A stretch of 64,000 nucleotides of DNA from Thunnus maccoyii (Eukaryota; Chordata; Actinopteri; Scombriformes; Scombridae): NCBI RefSeq assembly GCF_910596095.1, contig NC_056539.1:13774501-13838500 (forward strand), in the 5' to 3' direction. Each line of letters opens with the position of its first letter. Position 1 is the stretch's first letter. The position numbers and the translations under genes are program-made. Shown piece by piece: positions 46,298 to 56,841 of this stretch. The notes beneath the pieces are model-generated. The model saw nothing but the letters and a program-made list of their open reading frames with translations, did not search any database and was not told the origin of the DNA.

Positions 46298-49286
46298 ATG
46301 TGGATGTGGATTCTGCTTGCCCTTAACATCATCACAAAGGCTAATGGGTATTCAAGTGGTAAACAGTTCAAACAGTCAGATTGTGACTCAATGGCGCCAC
46401 GTCATGCCAGAAATGGACAAAATTTTGCTCCTCAGACCACTGAATGTCCCTTTAAGGTTGACTATACACATGGTGAAGAGGAAGAGCCTATTACAGGTAT
46501 ACAAACTGTTGGTTCCTTTTTTCTGAAAGCCTATTATAGGTATACAAACTGTTGGTTCCTTTTTTCTGAAAGCCTATTACAGGTATACAAACTGTTGGTT
46601 CCTTTTTTCTGAAAGCTAGTTTGTCACTATAGATCTTTGTTGCAGTGGTCCTTTACTAAGTGAGTGATTGTGATTATCTCTGTCTCTATTTTTCTGTCCT
46701 TCCATTTCTGCTCTGATGAATCTTCAAACCATTTTCCAGTTTTCCTCAGCAGCAAAACAAACATAAAGTTCAGGGGATTTATGCTGCAGGCTCGAAATAA
46801 AGACGAGGTAGACAAAGGCCAACCTGTTGGAAAATTTATTGTGCTTGACTATAAGATTCAGCTCCTCACGTGCATTGATTTAAAAGTAAGTAGCCATCCC
46901 ATTTGATCATTGTTAGAGGAAGTAAATGCATTGAATTGATAAATTCAATATTTATGTTTTACATGTCCATTTTAGTCAACAAATTTTAATGAACTACAAG
47001 TGGACACCTTATCAAGCTGTCTTAATGGATGTGATGTCTCGTTATGTTTTGTAACTCTGCTCAGAACTAAGCTGTTAGTCAAAAAAACAATGCTGGCAAG
47101 ACTTTTCTCAAAGTTAACTGGACTGCGGAGGGAGAAGTAGGAGACATCAATTTCAGGTTGTATTTTCAAGTATCCATACACTTTGATTAATTTCAGCAAT
47201 GTTCCCTGACCTTTATAAGACTTTGTGTGTTGATAACACTATTACAGTTGCCAATAGTCAAGAATACAACTGACCTGCTTCAGTTTTATTTAATATTAAA
47301 TGTGGAGCCGTTGTATTAATGTCTGTGCCTGTCTGATATGTTTCAGGGCAACATTTGTTGCATTTTATGGGGACCAGTGGACATGGATGTCAGTTTACCT
47401 CAGTTTACTCAGTTTACTACAAGTACTACAAAACCAAGTCCTCCAGATAATCCAGACAAATTGCAATTGAAAAAAGCAATTGATTTGAAGTGTACACCCA
47501 CACCCATATGCATGGTAAGGGGGGAAACAAAAGTGAAATTGATTGAGTTTTTTGACATTATGCGGAAATCTCTGCATAAATACATGAACATCAGCTATTT
47601 TATTCACACAACTGCTCCTTGTTTCTCTTAGATCCATCTTCTGCATGTAGCTGTAGCTACTTCTCTGACTGCCTTCCACAGTATTTTGACAATGGTAAGG
47701 TATTTATATTCATGCTGATGGATGCCATGATAGTATAGTCCTACTAAAGCTGTAGCATGGTGAGACACTGTTGTCATACAAAAAGATTAATTTTCTCTCT
47801 CTATCTCCCCTCAGGCAAAGCCCCATATATCCATATTCAGTCCCTCTTCTCAGTGTCAAAATAAGGTATGGCATGAGTTTGTAAGGCTATTGTTGTCATA
47901 GTGACATATCTCAACAACTATTGGATGGATTGCCTTGTAATTTTGTACACACAATTATGTCCCCCTTAGGATAGATCATCCTGACTTTGGTGATCCCCTT
48001 GACCTTTCCTCTAGTGCTACCACGAGGTTGCTATTTGTGGTTTTTAGTGACATGTACCCATAATTACTGCTAATGACGGTCAACATATCAGTTTGTCCAA
48101 TACTTTGGTTTATGACCAAATCCTGCAAAACTAATTTAATTCCTACCAGCCTTAGCTGTATTTTGTGTTATGTGTTAATTATCAAATGTCACCACACTAA
48201 CATGCTAAACTAAGATGCTGAACATATAGTAAACATTAGTCAAGTCAAGTCTAGTTATTTATAGAGCACATTTAAAAACAGCTGGAGTTGACCAAGAAAT
48301 GACAGTGAAAGGCACAACAGTAGGGATAAAATGACATCAGTAGTAAAAGGCACTAATAAAAAACAACAATGAAAGGCAATGATAAAATACAAGGCAATAT
48401 CAAAGTATATGCACAAATGTAAAACGTAAAAGTAAAAATGAAAAGTAATTTGGAAATAAATAAATCAAATATTATAAAAGCAGTCAAGAATGGACTGAAA
48501 AGAGTCAGAATCCCTCAGATGAAATGGAAAGCATATTTGAGTATCATCAGCATGACAGTGAAAAGAGACATTGTGCTTTCGGAAGAGAGAGCCTAAAGGC
48601 AGCATATACAAGGCAAATAAAATGAGCCCTGAAATGGAACCTTGAGGTACTCCAACGGTGGGGCAGAAGAATACCTGCTAAACATTAGCATGCTGGCATT
48701 GTCATTGCGAGCATGTTAGCATGTTGATGTTAGCATTTTGTTCAAAGCATCACTGTGCCCATACTGCTTCAAAAAAATCATATGTGGCTATAGATGTCTT
48801 GATTATTAATTATGTCCAGGGACAAGCAGCACAAATAAGCATAGACTATAAATGCTATGTGACATTTCTTGGTTCACTGAATATCCTACATGTTTATGTA
48901 ACTATACCTTTATAAACAAATGAACATTTCTTATTGAGGTTTATGAAAATAATTGTTATTTCTTTTGCAGGTGTTAGAAATGTATTGCTCTTTGCTTTGC
49001 ACAGTTGTTGAAATATTGGCCTTGGTCTTGTTTTCTGTGGGGGCTTCCTTTAAAGTGAGTAATAAGTGCTGTTCAGCACTTCTCTATATTCACTTCTCCA
49101 CATCTACTGTGTGTGTTTCTAGATTTCTAACTACTCTAAGGGGTATTTTACTGTGAGTGTATATGTCTGTATGTGTGTCTCCTTGCGTGTGTTTAGGTCA
49201 TTCTCGTTGCTCTTGTGTGTGTGGTGATAATGATTGATCTCATAGAGCTGGCCTGTCTGCCAATCAGACCCAGTCATGAACTGTGA
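46298..49286 (+). CDS. Reeler-domain membrane protein, small, seven coding exons
   Basis: Coding exons 46298-46496, 46740-46885, 47347-47514, 47632-47694, 47815-47865, 48971-49054 and 49197-49286 (TGA) give 801 bp, 266 residues, with consistent phases. The start MWMWILLALNIITKANG is a signal peptide directly after a splice acceptor. The next part resembles a Reeler domain: IKFRGFMLQARNKDE followed by PVGKF and paired cysteines, as in FRRS1 and insect defence proteins. A Thr/Pro/Lys linker follows (FTTSTTKPSPPDNPDKLQ). The C-terminal half has hydrophobic stretches HLLHVAVATSLTAFHSILTM, EILALVLFSVGAS and VILVALVCVVIMIDLIEL, so it is probably membrane-anchored. It lacks the DOMON and cytochrome b561 parts of FRRS1 as far as I can see. 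Function unknown; no symbol assigned. Confidence 0.68.
46487..46616 (+). repeat. Three 43-bp tandem units spanning the first splice donor of the Reeler gene
   Basis: Units start at 46487, 46530 and 46573. Each begins CCTATTACAG|GTATAC (the second has TATAG), and each ends with TTCCTTTTTTCTGAAAG, a pyrimidine run plus AG. The first unit holds the exon end used in the gene model (46496). The other two copies therefore carry candidate donors 43 and 86 bp downstream, both out of frame. Confidence 0.93.
47895..48790. repeat. Dispersed repeat copy split by a 439-bp retroposon
   Basis: The outer repeat (47895-48239 and 48679-48790) is the same family as at 9.9-11.1 kb: it has ctcaacaactattggatgga at the left and the GCATGCTGG...GTTAGCATG wording at the right. 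The insert at 48240-48678 starts with the (CTTGA)n-type tail tcaagtcaagtc and is flanked by a 10-bp direct repeat TAAACATTAG (48230-48239 and 48679-48688). All of it lies in an intron of the Reeler gene. Confidence 0.7.
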
Positions 49287-49394
49287 GTTTAACAGCTCTT
49301 CTGCTACCTGAATAAAGGAAAGACTTGCTACATTTCTTATAGCTGAAATACTTAATCTATAAACATAGATGGTATAAAAAGGATACATATCGAG

Positions 49395-49398
<4 letters not shown>

Positions 49399-49429
<31 letters not shown>
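49399..49429. repeat. (CT)n microsatellite
   Basis: About 15 CT units ending in CTCTCGAGAG, a perfect 10-bp palindrome, shortly after the Reeler gene stop codon, in its 3' UTR or flank. Confidence 0.9.
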
Positions 49430-49430
<1 letters not shown>

Positions 49431-50610
49431 AGAGACATACATTTGCCCTTGCGTTTCAGGATAAAGTTGAGTCATTCAAATGAAACTACAGTACATAAAC
49501 AGATCATAGATCAGTCTGTGTTGGTTCACTGACCTCATGACTGTTTGCTTGTTTGTACTTAAGCCTGGTATATCTCATGAAAATACTCATACTGTAGTTC
49601 AGTGTGTAAGGATGAATAAAAGCGATCCATATGAAATCAGAGACATAATTTACTTAATTCTGAAAACATAAAAAGTTTTACTATAAGTTCAAATGTATGT
49701 TATTCTTTTATTTTAAACTACTTTTACATGAGTGCAAAATTAGACTAAAATGAGTTGCTGCTGACATTTTTCTTTTCAAATGTCTTCATTTCTAAACTTC
49801 CCATGATGAAGTTTACCCACTTTTAATTCTGGACTAAAACAACTACAATATCACGTACATGGACAAAACATAATATATATTGTATAATAGATATTGTTTA
49901 GCTTTGATGTTTTGTGCTCCAAAAGATACATTTGCATGTACAAGTCAAACTCATGCACAACAAAAACAGAAAGGGTTGAAAACCAGGCTGAATTGTTAAT
50001 GTGTATAACACAGTTGTATATCATGTTAACAAGTACTTACATAACTTCACACCTCATTAGGCCATTGAATACATATTTGAACTCAGTTGCTTCTGAATTG
50101 AAATTCCTCATTCAGTTAAATTTGTGTCTACAGCACAAGAATATCTCATCTGTATGTCTTTTGAAGTAAACAACCTTTGACTGGGTGCAGGTTCAAGTAG
50201 ATGACTAGCCCAAATACTAAAACTCTGCCAAGTTGTCACGCCTATTAACAGATTATTGACCTTGCTGTTGTGAAGTTGCAGCACCCTTGAACTTATGAAC
50301 TCTACTGCTTTGTCATTTTAATCCATAAATCACATCTTTATCTCTGAATCAGAACTACCTCATAACCACTAAGCCAGGTTGTAACTTCTTTGTTTCTAAG
50401 CTGTATACTGTACGCTGAGGGTGTGGTAGCACTTTCAACTTCTCTATAACTTTAACACATACCAACAAAGATAAGTAATATTCTTGATTATACAACAGTA
50501 AAAGTACCCTCCAACTGTGTGCTATAAAATCAAATGTTCCTAATGGAGGACACAGAGAGGAAACACAACCGTGGGTTAGACGATTAACTCATCTACGTAT
50601 CAAAATAATC

Positions 50611-50616
50611 TTTATT
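50611..50616 (-). terminator. Poly(A) signal of the left torsin-cofactor gene
   Basis: AATAAA on the minus strand, about 1.36 kb after the stop codon at 51980. The AT-rich stretch between 50.6 and 51.98 kb is then the 3' UTR. No other gene is visible from 49.43 to 50.6 kb. Confidence 0.6.
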
Positions 50617-51979
50617 GAAAATACCCAGATATTCATAACAGCAAGAACAAACTTCATCTCAGAATGATAACATAAGAGGAATGAGCAATATCACAAAAGA
50701 GAAAACTTTATAATCAAAATATAAATCAGCACAAAAAAGAAAAACCTTGTTTGAGTTCTGATGTTGTCAAGATACAGTATCAAATGATTGATTCGTGTTT
50801 TGGTACATTTCAAATATGGTCTAATCTTGCATTTAAGGCACATTTTGTGACTTGCTGACTAGTAGTCAAAGTATTTTTACACTTTTTTGTATTTTTACAA
50901 ATTCAAATCACTTAGTAAGAAACTGAATAGAACCGTAAGTCGACAACACTTTTAAGTAGATTTCAGTGGTTTCTTGACAACAGGTGCAAACAACAAACTT
51001 TTTTATATCCAATGTATATATACAGATATCCAAAAATATTCCACTCTAGCAAGAAGAGACAACATATCACAAATATACACATTCAGAACAAAGAATAATA
51101 AAATATATTTTTTAATAAAAGCAAGTACTTTTGATAAGATGGTTAATTAAAGATCAAACATTTCTAGTGCAAAACCAATCAAACTGTATTTGTAAGAGAA
51201 ATAAATGAAGTGACACACATATTCATGGGGACATTTAAACAGAAATATAAAATATACCTTCAGTCATACGGAGGATTTGATACAGAACAAGAAATCTAGA
51301 TTTTCACCCAAAACAAAGAACTCAAAAAAAAAATTAAATATGTTTTTTGTTAGCTCCAAAGAAGGGCTTGGTATAATCCATGCTCCATCAAAAACTCCTC
51401 TTAAGTGAAAAATGTTCATTAAAAAGCTGTTGAACAAAGTGCTGTTGATTTTTGAGTAGGAGAAAAGAAATTGAACTATATTTTGTATACACTGTATGCT
51501 AATCTGCAAATATATTGCATGCTAAATCTGCATGAACATATGCATTTATTACCCTATTTTGGAGGGGGAATGATGGTGCAACAACTTGGTTACATCCTAA
51601 TGCAAAGCCAGTACATGTAAAAATATTTATATGTAAAACCTGAGTGCTGTACATCTTTTAAGGAGAGAACAATTCTTCAGTTTAGCTACAGATATAGATT
51701 CAGCTAATCTCATTTTGCTGATGTGAAACCATGAGTTTAAGATAACTCAATGCAAAAAATAGTGCAGTTGGGCTGCAGCTTGAGTCTCATCTCTGACAAA
51801 GAGAGATTCATACAACCTTCAAACATTTGAACTCAAATCTATATGTGAAATATCACAACACACACGTTATATTTCCATGTTATGTCATGTACTTCTATGT
51901 CAAAGCTTCTGCACAGTGCCAAAAAGGATCAGGCTGGTCCAGAATTGTATCCTGACTTCTTTGGGGATGCCAGCTTGGT

Positions 51980-54900
51980 TCATGAGCATCCTTTCTGCTC
52001 TATTTCCCTCTCAGACACCACAGGCAAGATAAGATGTGAGATGCGGCTCCACAGTCCACCAAACTTGTCAATGTCCATGTCATTGAAGGCAATTTGGTCG
52101 CTAGAGCCCACCAGCCTATCTTTGACATAGTCTTGCACCTTCTCCTCTACATATTTCAAACTCTTATCACCTCGTACCTCATCCTCAGGCAGTAGCACAG
52201 TAAACAACAGGAACACCCGCTTGTATGCGGCGTTCTCATGGTCACAGTAGCGGTAAAAAATGAGGGTGGAGCCTGGTGGCAGCTCTTCCAGGCGATGAAT
52301 AATGGCAGCGGGTTTGTCTCCTTCAAAGGCTGCCTGTAGCTGTTGGTCAATGTACAGCTTCACCTCATCGCTGTCCTGGCTGGCTTTGCTGGCTCCATCA
52401 ATGTGGAGGACGGAGGCGTTGAGGGCAGAAGAGAAGGCGGAGGCCAGGCCCTGAGCCAGGCAGTGCAGTGTCTTCTCAGCCTTGTGACCAGCAGTCAGGA
52501 TCAGACTGACTGGCTCTGTGGGCTGGGCTGTTTTGAGGTGCCTCTCCAGGTGGATCCTGCTCCTCTTCCAAAGCTCAGGCTGCTGACTGAGGAACTGAGT
52601 CTCCAGATGAGACAGCCGGTCTGCAAATGTTTCTAGCCTCACAGGCCTCAATGGACTCCCTGCATCATCTCCAGTCCTTTGGAGCACAGTGATGATCTTG
52701 GGCATGACGTGCAGGCCAGCACAGACGAACAGCACCAGGAGAACCAAACAGCAAAAATACCACATGAATCCTGAAAGGACACGGGACCATGTTCAAATGT
52801 AATGCAGTACAAGTATCTTTGGGTGTAAAGATCATGCAATTAAAATGACTATAGCTTACCCCAAAAGGAACAAGAGCTTTCTTTGATAACAGCAGTTTTC
52901 TTTCTCCCTTCTAAGAGAGAAAATGTCATGAAACCAATGACAAAATTGTCAGCTAAATTAAACATCACTACGGACTGTAATATTCTGTGTAAGTTGCAAT
53001 ACCTGTTTTTTTGTGCTGAGCATTTTTTTTTGGTGCTGGAATGTTATTCATACGTTGTCGCGTTGTGCAGTGTTTCTCCGAGGCTGGGATGCTTGTGATG
53101 TAGTGGTTAAATATGGGTATATCTATAAATGAGGCAGAAATTATTAATGTAAACATCTGATAATCATCCATCTGTCCAAACTGCTGTACGGGAAGCAACA
53201 TGAAAAAATTGGTTATTTTTAGTCTTGAAATAACAATTTCATATACACACACACCAAGAGGTGCAGACTACTGGGAATGATGAATTATAAAAAAGAAATA
53301 CAAAATAAATGTGGCTTAGTTTATGTGAATTTTATGAAATAAGTTGAATTTAAATCATACTGATAATGAGTACTATGGTAACAACTACACCATAAAGACA
53401 GGGATTTCCAAATTAGGTCAAACATAATTCTTGTAAAATAAACAAATCTTATAAGTATCGTACATGTTTTAGATGTTTTTAGAGGTGTAAATCCATTGAA
53501 CAGGTGCATTGAACATTAAGCTAAATAAAAATGTCTAAAATACCAGAGGGCTCAGTTTTTGCTTCCATCTTCTTCTTGTACTCCATGCTGGTGATCTTCA
53601 TGATCGGCTCATTATGCGTGTTCTCGGATGATCTAACATGTGCGGCAGACTTGGAAAGTGTTGTAGGCCCTTTTGCTGACGGTTCGACTGAAAACAAACA
53701 AGTCAGATTAAGATAACTGAATCATCCTCCATTAATGTAATCATTCCCATGCAGAATGAAGCTATAGCGCTATCCTACCTCTCTTGGTTTTCTTCAAGTC
53801 TGTATCTTCTTTTTCAGCACGACTGGGTAGGCAGCGCTCACCGAGCAGTACACGGGGGGATAAATTCACATCTCCAAGGGCGCCTGTTTTATACAAAGGG
53901 AAAACCTTTTAAACAGCCTGTGTTTAGATTTTATGCTGATGTGAAGTTACCACACAAGAAAATAAAAGCTAAAAAACGTCACACATAAAACAACCAGATT
54001 ACCCCTGCGAATAAGATGCCATGTTTACGATTTGCACCTGCATGAATTTACTGATGCATTAAAACAAACACACACACAAATGAAAGTAAAAACGACTGAG
54101 CTCATGTCATTGATCTGCCACATATAATCAATAGGTGGCGAGGCCTTTACTAGGATCTGAATGCAAAACTTTTTTTAAATAAAAGTTTCAGTGGTCAATA
54201 CTAAAGAGATGAGATGAGACAAAAAGTGAACACACTGGACAGCTACAGAAATATTGCAGGAATTTTATAACACCTGCTTTGATGAACACACGGCCCACTT
54301 TGCTGGAATAACATTGAATAGAAACACTTTGTCTACAGCGTTGAATAATGTGTGCATTAATCTGTTGGTTCAATATCAATTACAGCCTCCCAAATGTGGA
54401 ATTTGCTGCTTGTCAGTGTTTTCTATCATTGTGGATGATGATTGGATTTGGACTGTTGGTTCTATAAAACAAGCAACTTGAAGATATCACTTCCAACATT
54501 TTCTCAAAGGATTTTTTTTAATTGACAGATTAATCAATAATACAAAATCATCATTAGTTGCAGCACTAACCTTGGTATATTGTTGGTCGATGAAAGATGT
54601 GAGAAGAGTCCTGTTCAACATCCATTTCCAGTTGGTCATTTTTCTCCAGATAATCAACTGATTGCTGGACATCCATCTCATCACCATCATCATCATCATC
54701 ATCATCACCACTGCCGCCCACTCCTCCTCTTCCAGTCTCCTTCCGGCTCTTCTTGCTGGGGGACTCTGTAAGGGGGGAAATATGACACAGTTGTTTACAC
54801 CACCTTGAAGAGAGCTGACTGAGGGTAAGTTCTTGTTGCAACCAGGCAAATACTGTCAACTGAAGCATCTCACCTTCATCGTCTGAGCCACTCTCCATAT

Positions 54901-55277
54901 TTTTGGAACCATTAACAGCTGCTTGGTTTGATGGCCTCCTTTTAGTCCTCTTTAGAGGACCTCTTGGCGTCGGTTCAACACTCAATACTGAAGAGGGAAC
55001 AGAAATGGCGTTATTATTATTGAAAAGTGTCCTCAATTACTTAGGACTAAATTGTAAACTACGGGATTGCTAAAACCTGGCCGCTAATGTTAGTTAGAGC
55101 AAAAAATTCATAGGATTTTGTTGTGAAACTTTGAGAGAGCCAAAGTCTTCTAACAGTTAGCTTAGAAGGCTAACGTTAGCTGATTGTCACAATAAACTGC
55201 TCACCTTTTACTAGCGACTGTCTTGTTGATCGTCTCAAAGGGCGGGAGTCCTGCTTTTCAGACACCTTGGAATCCAT
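51980..55277 (-). CDS. tor1aip1: Torsin-1A-interacting protein (LAP1/LULL1 family), left gene of the pair
   Basis: A type II membrane protein of the nuclear envelope/ER whose luminal domain activates torsin AAA+ ATPases. Exons in order: 55205-55277, 54874-54987, 54571-54765, 53779-53883, 53544-53687, 53003-53122, 52860-52910, 51980-52770; 1,593 bp, 530 residues. It starts MDSKVSEKQDSRPLRRST. The nucleoplasmic/cytosolic part has a basic stretch (PLKRTKRRPSN) and an Asp run near residue 80. One membrane helix follows (MWYFCCLVLLVLFVCAGL, about 270-290). The luminal domain has ELWKRSRIHLERHL, SLILTA, FYRYCDHENAAYKR and GLWSRISHLILPV; the Arg of the last motif matches the position I recall as the arginine finger of LULL1/LAP1. 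Family is firm; whether this is tor1aip1 or tor1aip2 is a guess, based on its longer, more basic and acidic N-terminal part. Confidence 0.9.
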
Positions 55278-56809
55278 TTATGATTACAGCTCGACCAAGC
55301 GACACCAAAACATCAATTAAACAATACGACGAAACATCGTGGTCACAAACAACAGACAAGGAAACGGACTTCCTCATAAAACTGTTCGGGGAAATATTAT
55401 GCGACAGGACACCGGAAATAGTTTCTACCAAATGTGCATCTCCATGGAAACACGATCAGTGATGAACGTTCCGTCCAAAGTGCAGTTAGCTGGCTGTCGG
55501 CGCGACTCCGGGTGTTATAGAATTTTCCGACTCGTCCGCAGAATCTCCCCTTCGCGTGCACGCGCACACACTTCTCGCGACAAGCTAATCGCGATTTCTG
55601 CTTCGGTTTAAACATGTTCACTGGAAACAGTGTTACTATCTTCGGTTTACTGCAGGATAAATTAATAATGGAGTAATAGTAAGTCAGGAGGGAGGTGGTT
55701 TTAAGAGGGATCTCGTTTCACTTAATGTTGTTTAATGAGCCTTCATCCTTCAGTTGTTTTCTTGTACGACTCCCGGAAAATAACAAGAGGAAGCTGACTT
55801 TGTTGGTCATCCTCCACGGCGATATGATCCAGGATAGGTTTGCTAAGAATTGGTAATTACAAGTAGCCACTAATACATAACGTTAGGTGGTTTAGGTTAA
55901 ACGACGGCAGTTCTTCTACATTTAAGCCAGGTAACGTTATATCTTTGCTAACTGTTAGCTGGTTTAGCAGCTGTCAGGTGGCTAGCTTGACGTTAGCTAA
56001 CCTGTCAGTCAAATTTTGCTTTTGATTTTTGGTTTTCTTGCAAGTGTGTGAAGTTAACGTTACTGCTGTTTGTATGTTTTATTACAAGTACAATGTATGT
56101 TGCTGTTGAAATGCTCTTGGGTTAGTTAAAATCTATTAACTATTAGCTATTTAATTTAAATAAAAAGACAGATTTCTGAGACATTTCTGTCAGAGTTCTT
56201 GACTTTTGATTAAAAAACAAAACAAAACAAAAAATAACAACAACTTGTATGTTAGTTAACCCGTCAGCACGTTAACGTCAGCTAGCTGACAGTTTTTAAG
56301 AAACCAGTTATGATGCAAACCAACTTCATTCCTAGTGAGTTTGTCATGCTAGCAGCGCTACTAAGTTAGCTAACTATCTCCCACAGCAAATTCAGGAACA
56401 AGTTATGTAACTTTTAAGGAAACGTCAAAACAGATAATTGAACGATTCCAACTTTGAATATTATGTTTTTTGTCATATGCTGGCATTTAATTTATGCACT
56501 GGGAACGCACAAACTAAAAACAACAAACTTTTTATGCCGAAACAAAGCCGCATTGTGAATAAAATCATGGTGCACTTGAGAAGAATTGTGGGACGTGTTT
56601 GAGTTTTAATATGCTGACATTTACACACGCAAAAAAATGTTTCAAATAATGGTAATGAAACTATGCAGACTGTCCCTGCTGACGTGTAAATTAGCAGTTT
56701 TACAACTTTGGACTCTGAACATGTGAAGAACATCTGTTCAAAACGAAGCAATGTGCTAGTGGCTGAACTTTGAATTGACATGATACATGATTGTTTACCT
56801 TTTCATTAG
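55278..56809. promoter_or_regulatory. Bidirectional promoter region of the torsin-cofactor pair
   Basis: The two genes point away from each other, with 1.56 kb between their start codons (55277 minus, 56842 plus). The part at 55.45-55.65 kb is CG-rich (gcgcgactccggg, tcgcgtgcacgcgcac, tctcgcgacaag), the usual look of a housekeeping CpG promoter. A non-coding first exon of the right gene is needed, because its first coding exon has an upstream acceptor; I could not place that exon. Confidence 0.5.
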
Positions 56810-56841
56810 GTGACCTCAAGGAAGATACACAGTCAACAAAT

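Noticed and set aside
52343-52636. Matching antisense frames at 52.3-52.6 kb and 60.7-61.2 kb as a conserved antisense gene
   Set aside because: They only mirror the similar luminal-domain exons of the two torsin-cofactor genes; the resemblance follows from the sense-strand paralogy.
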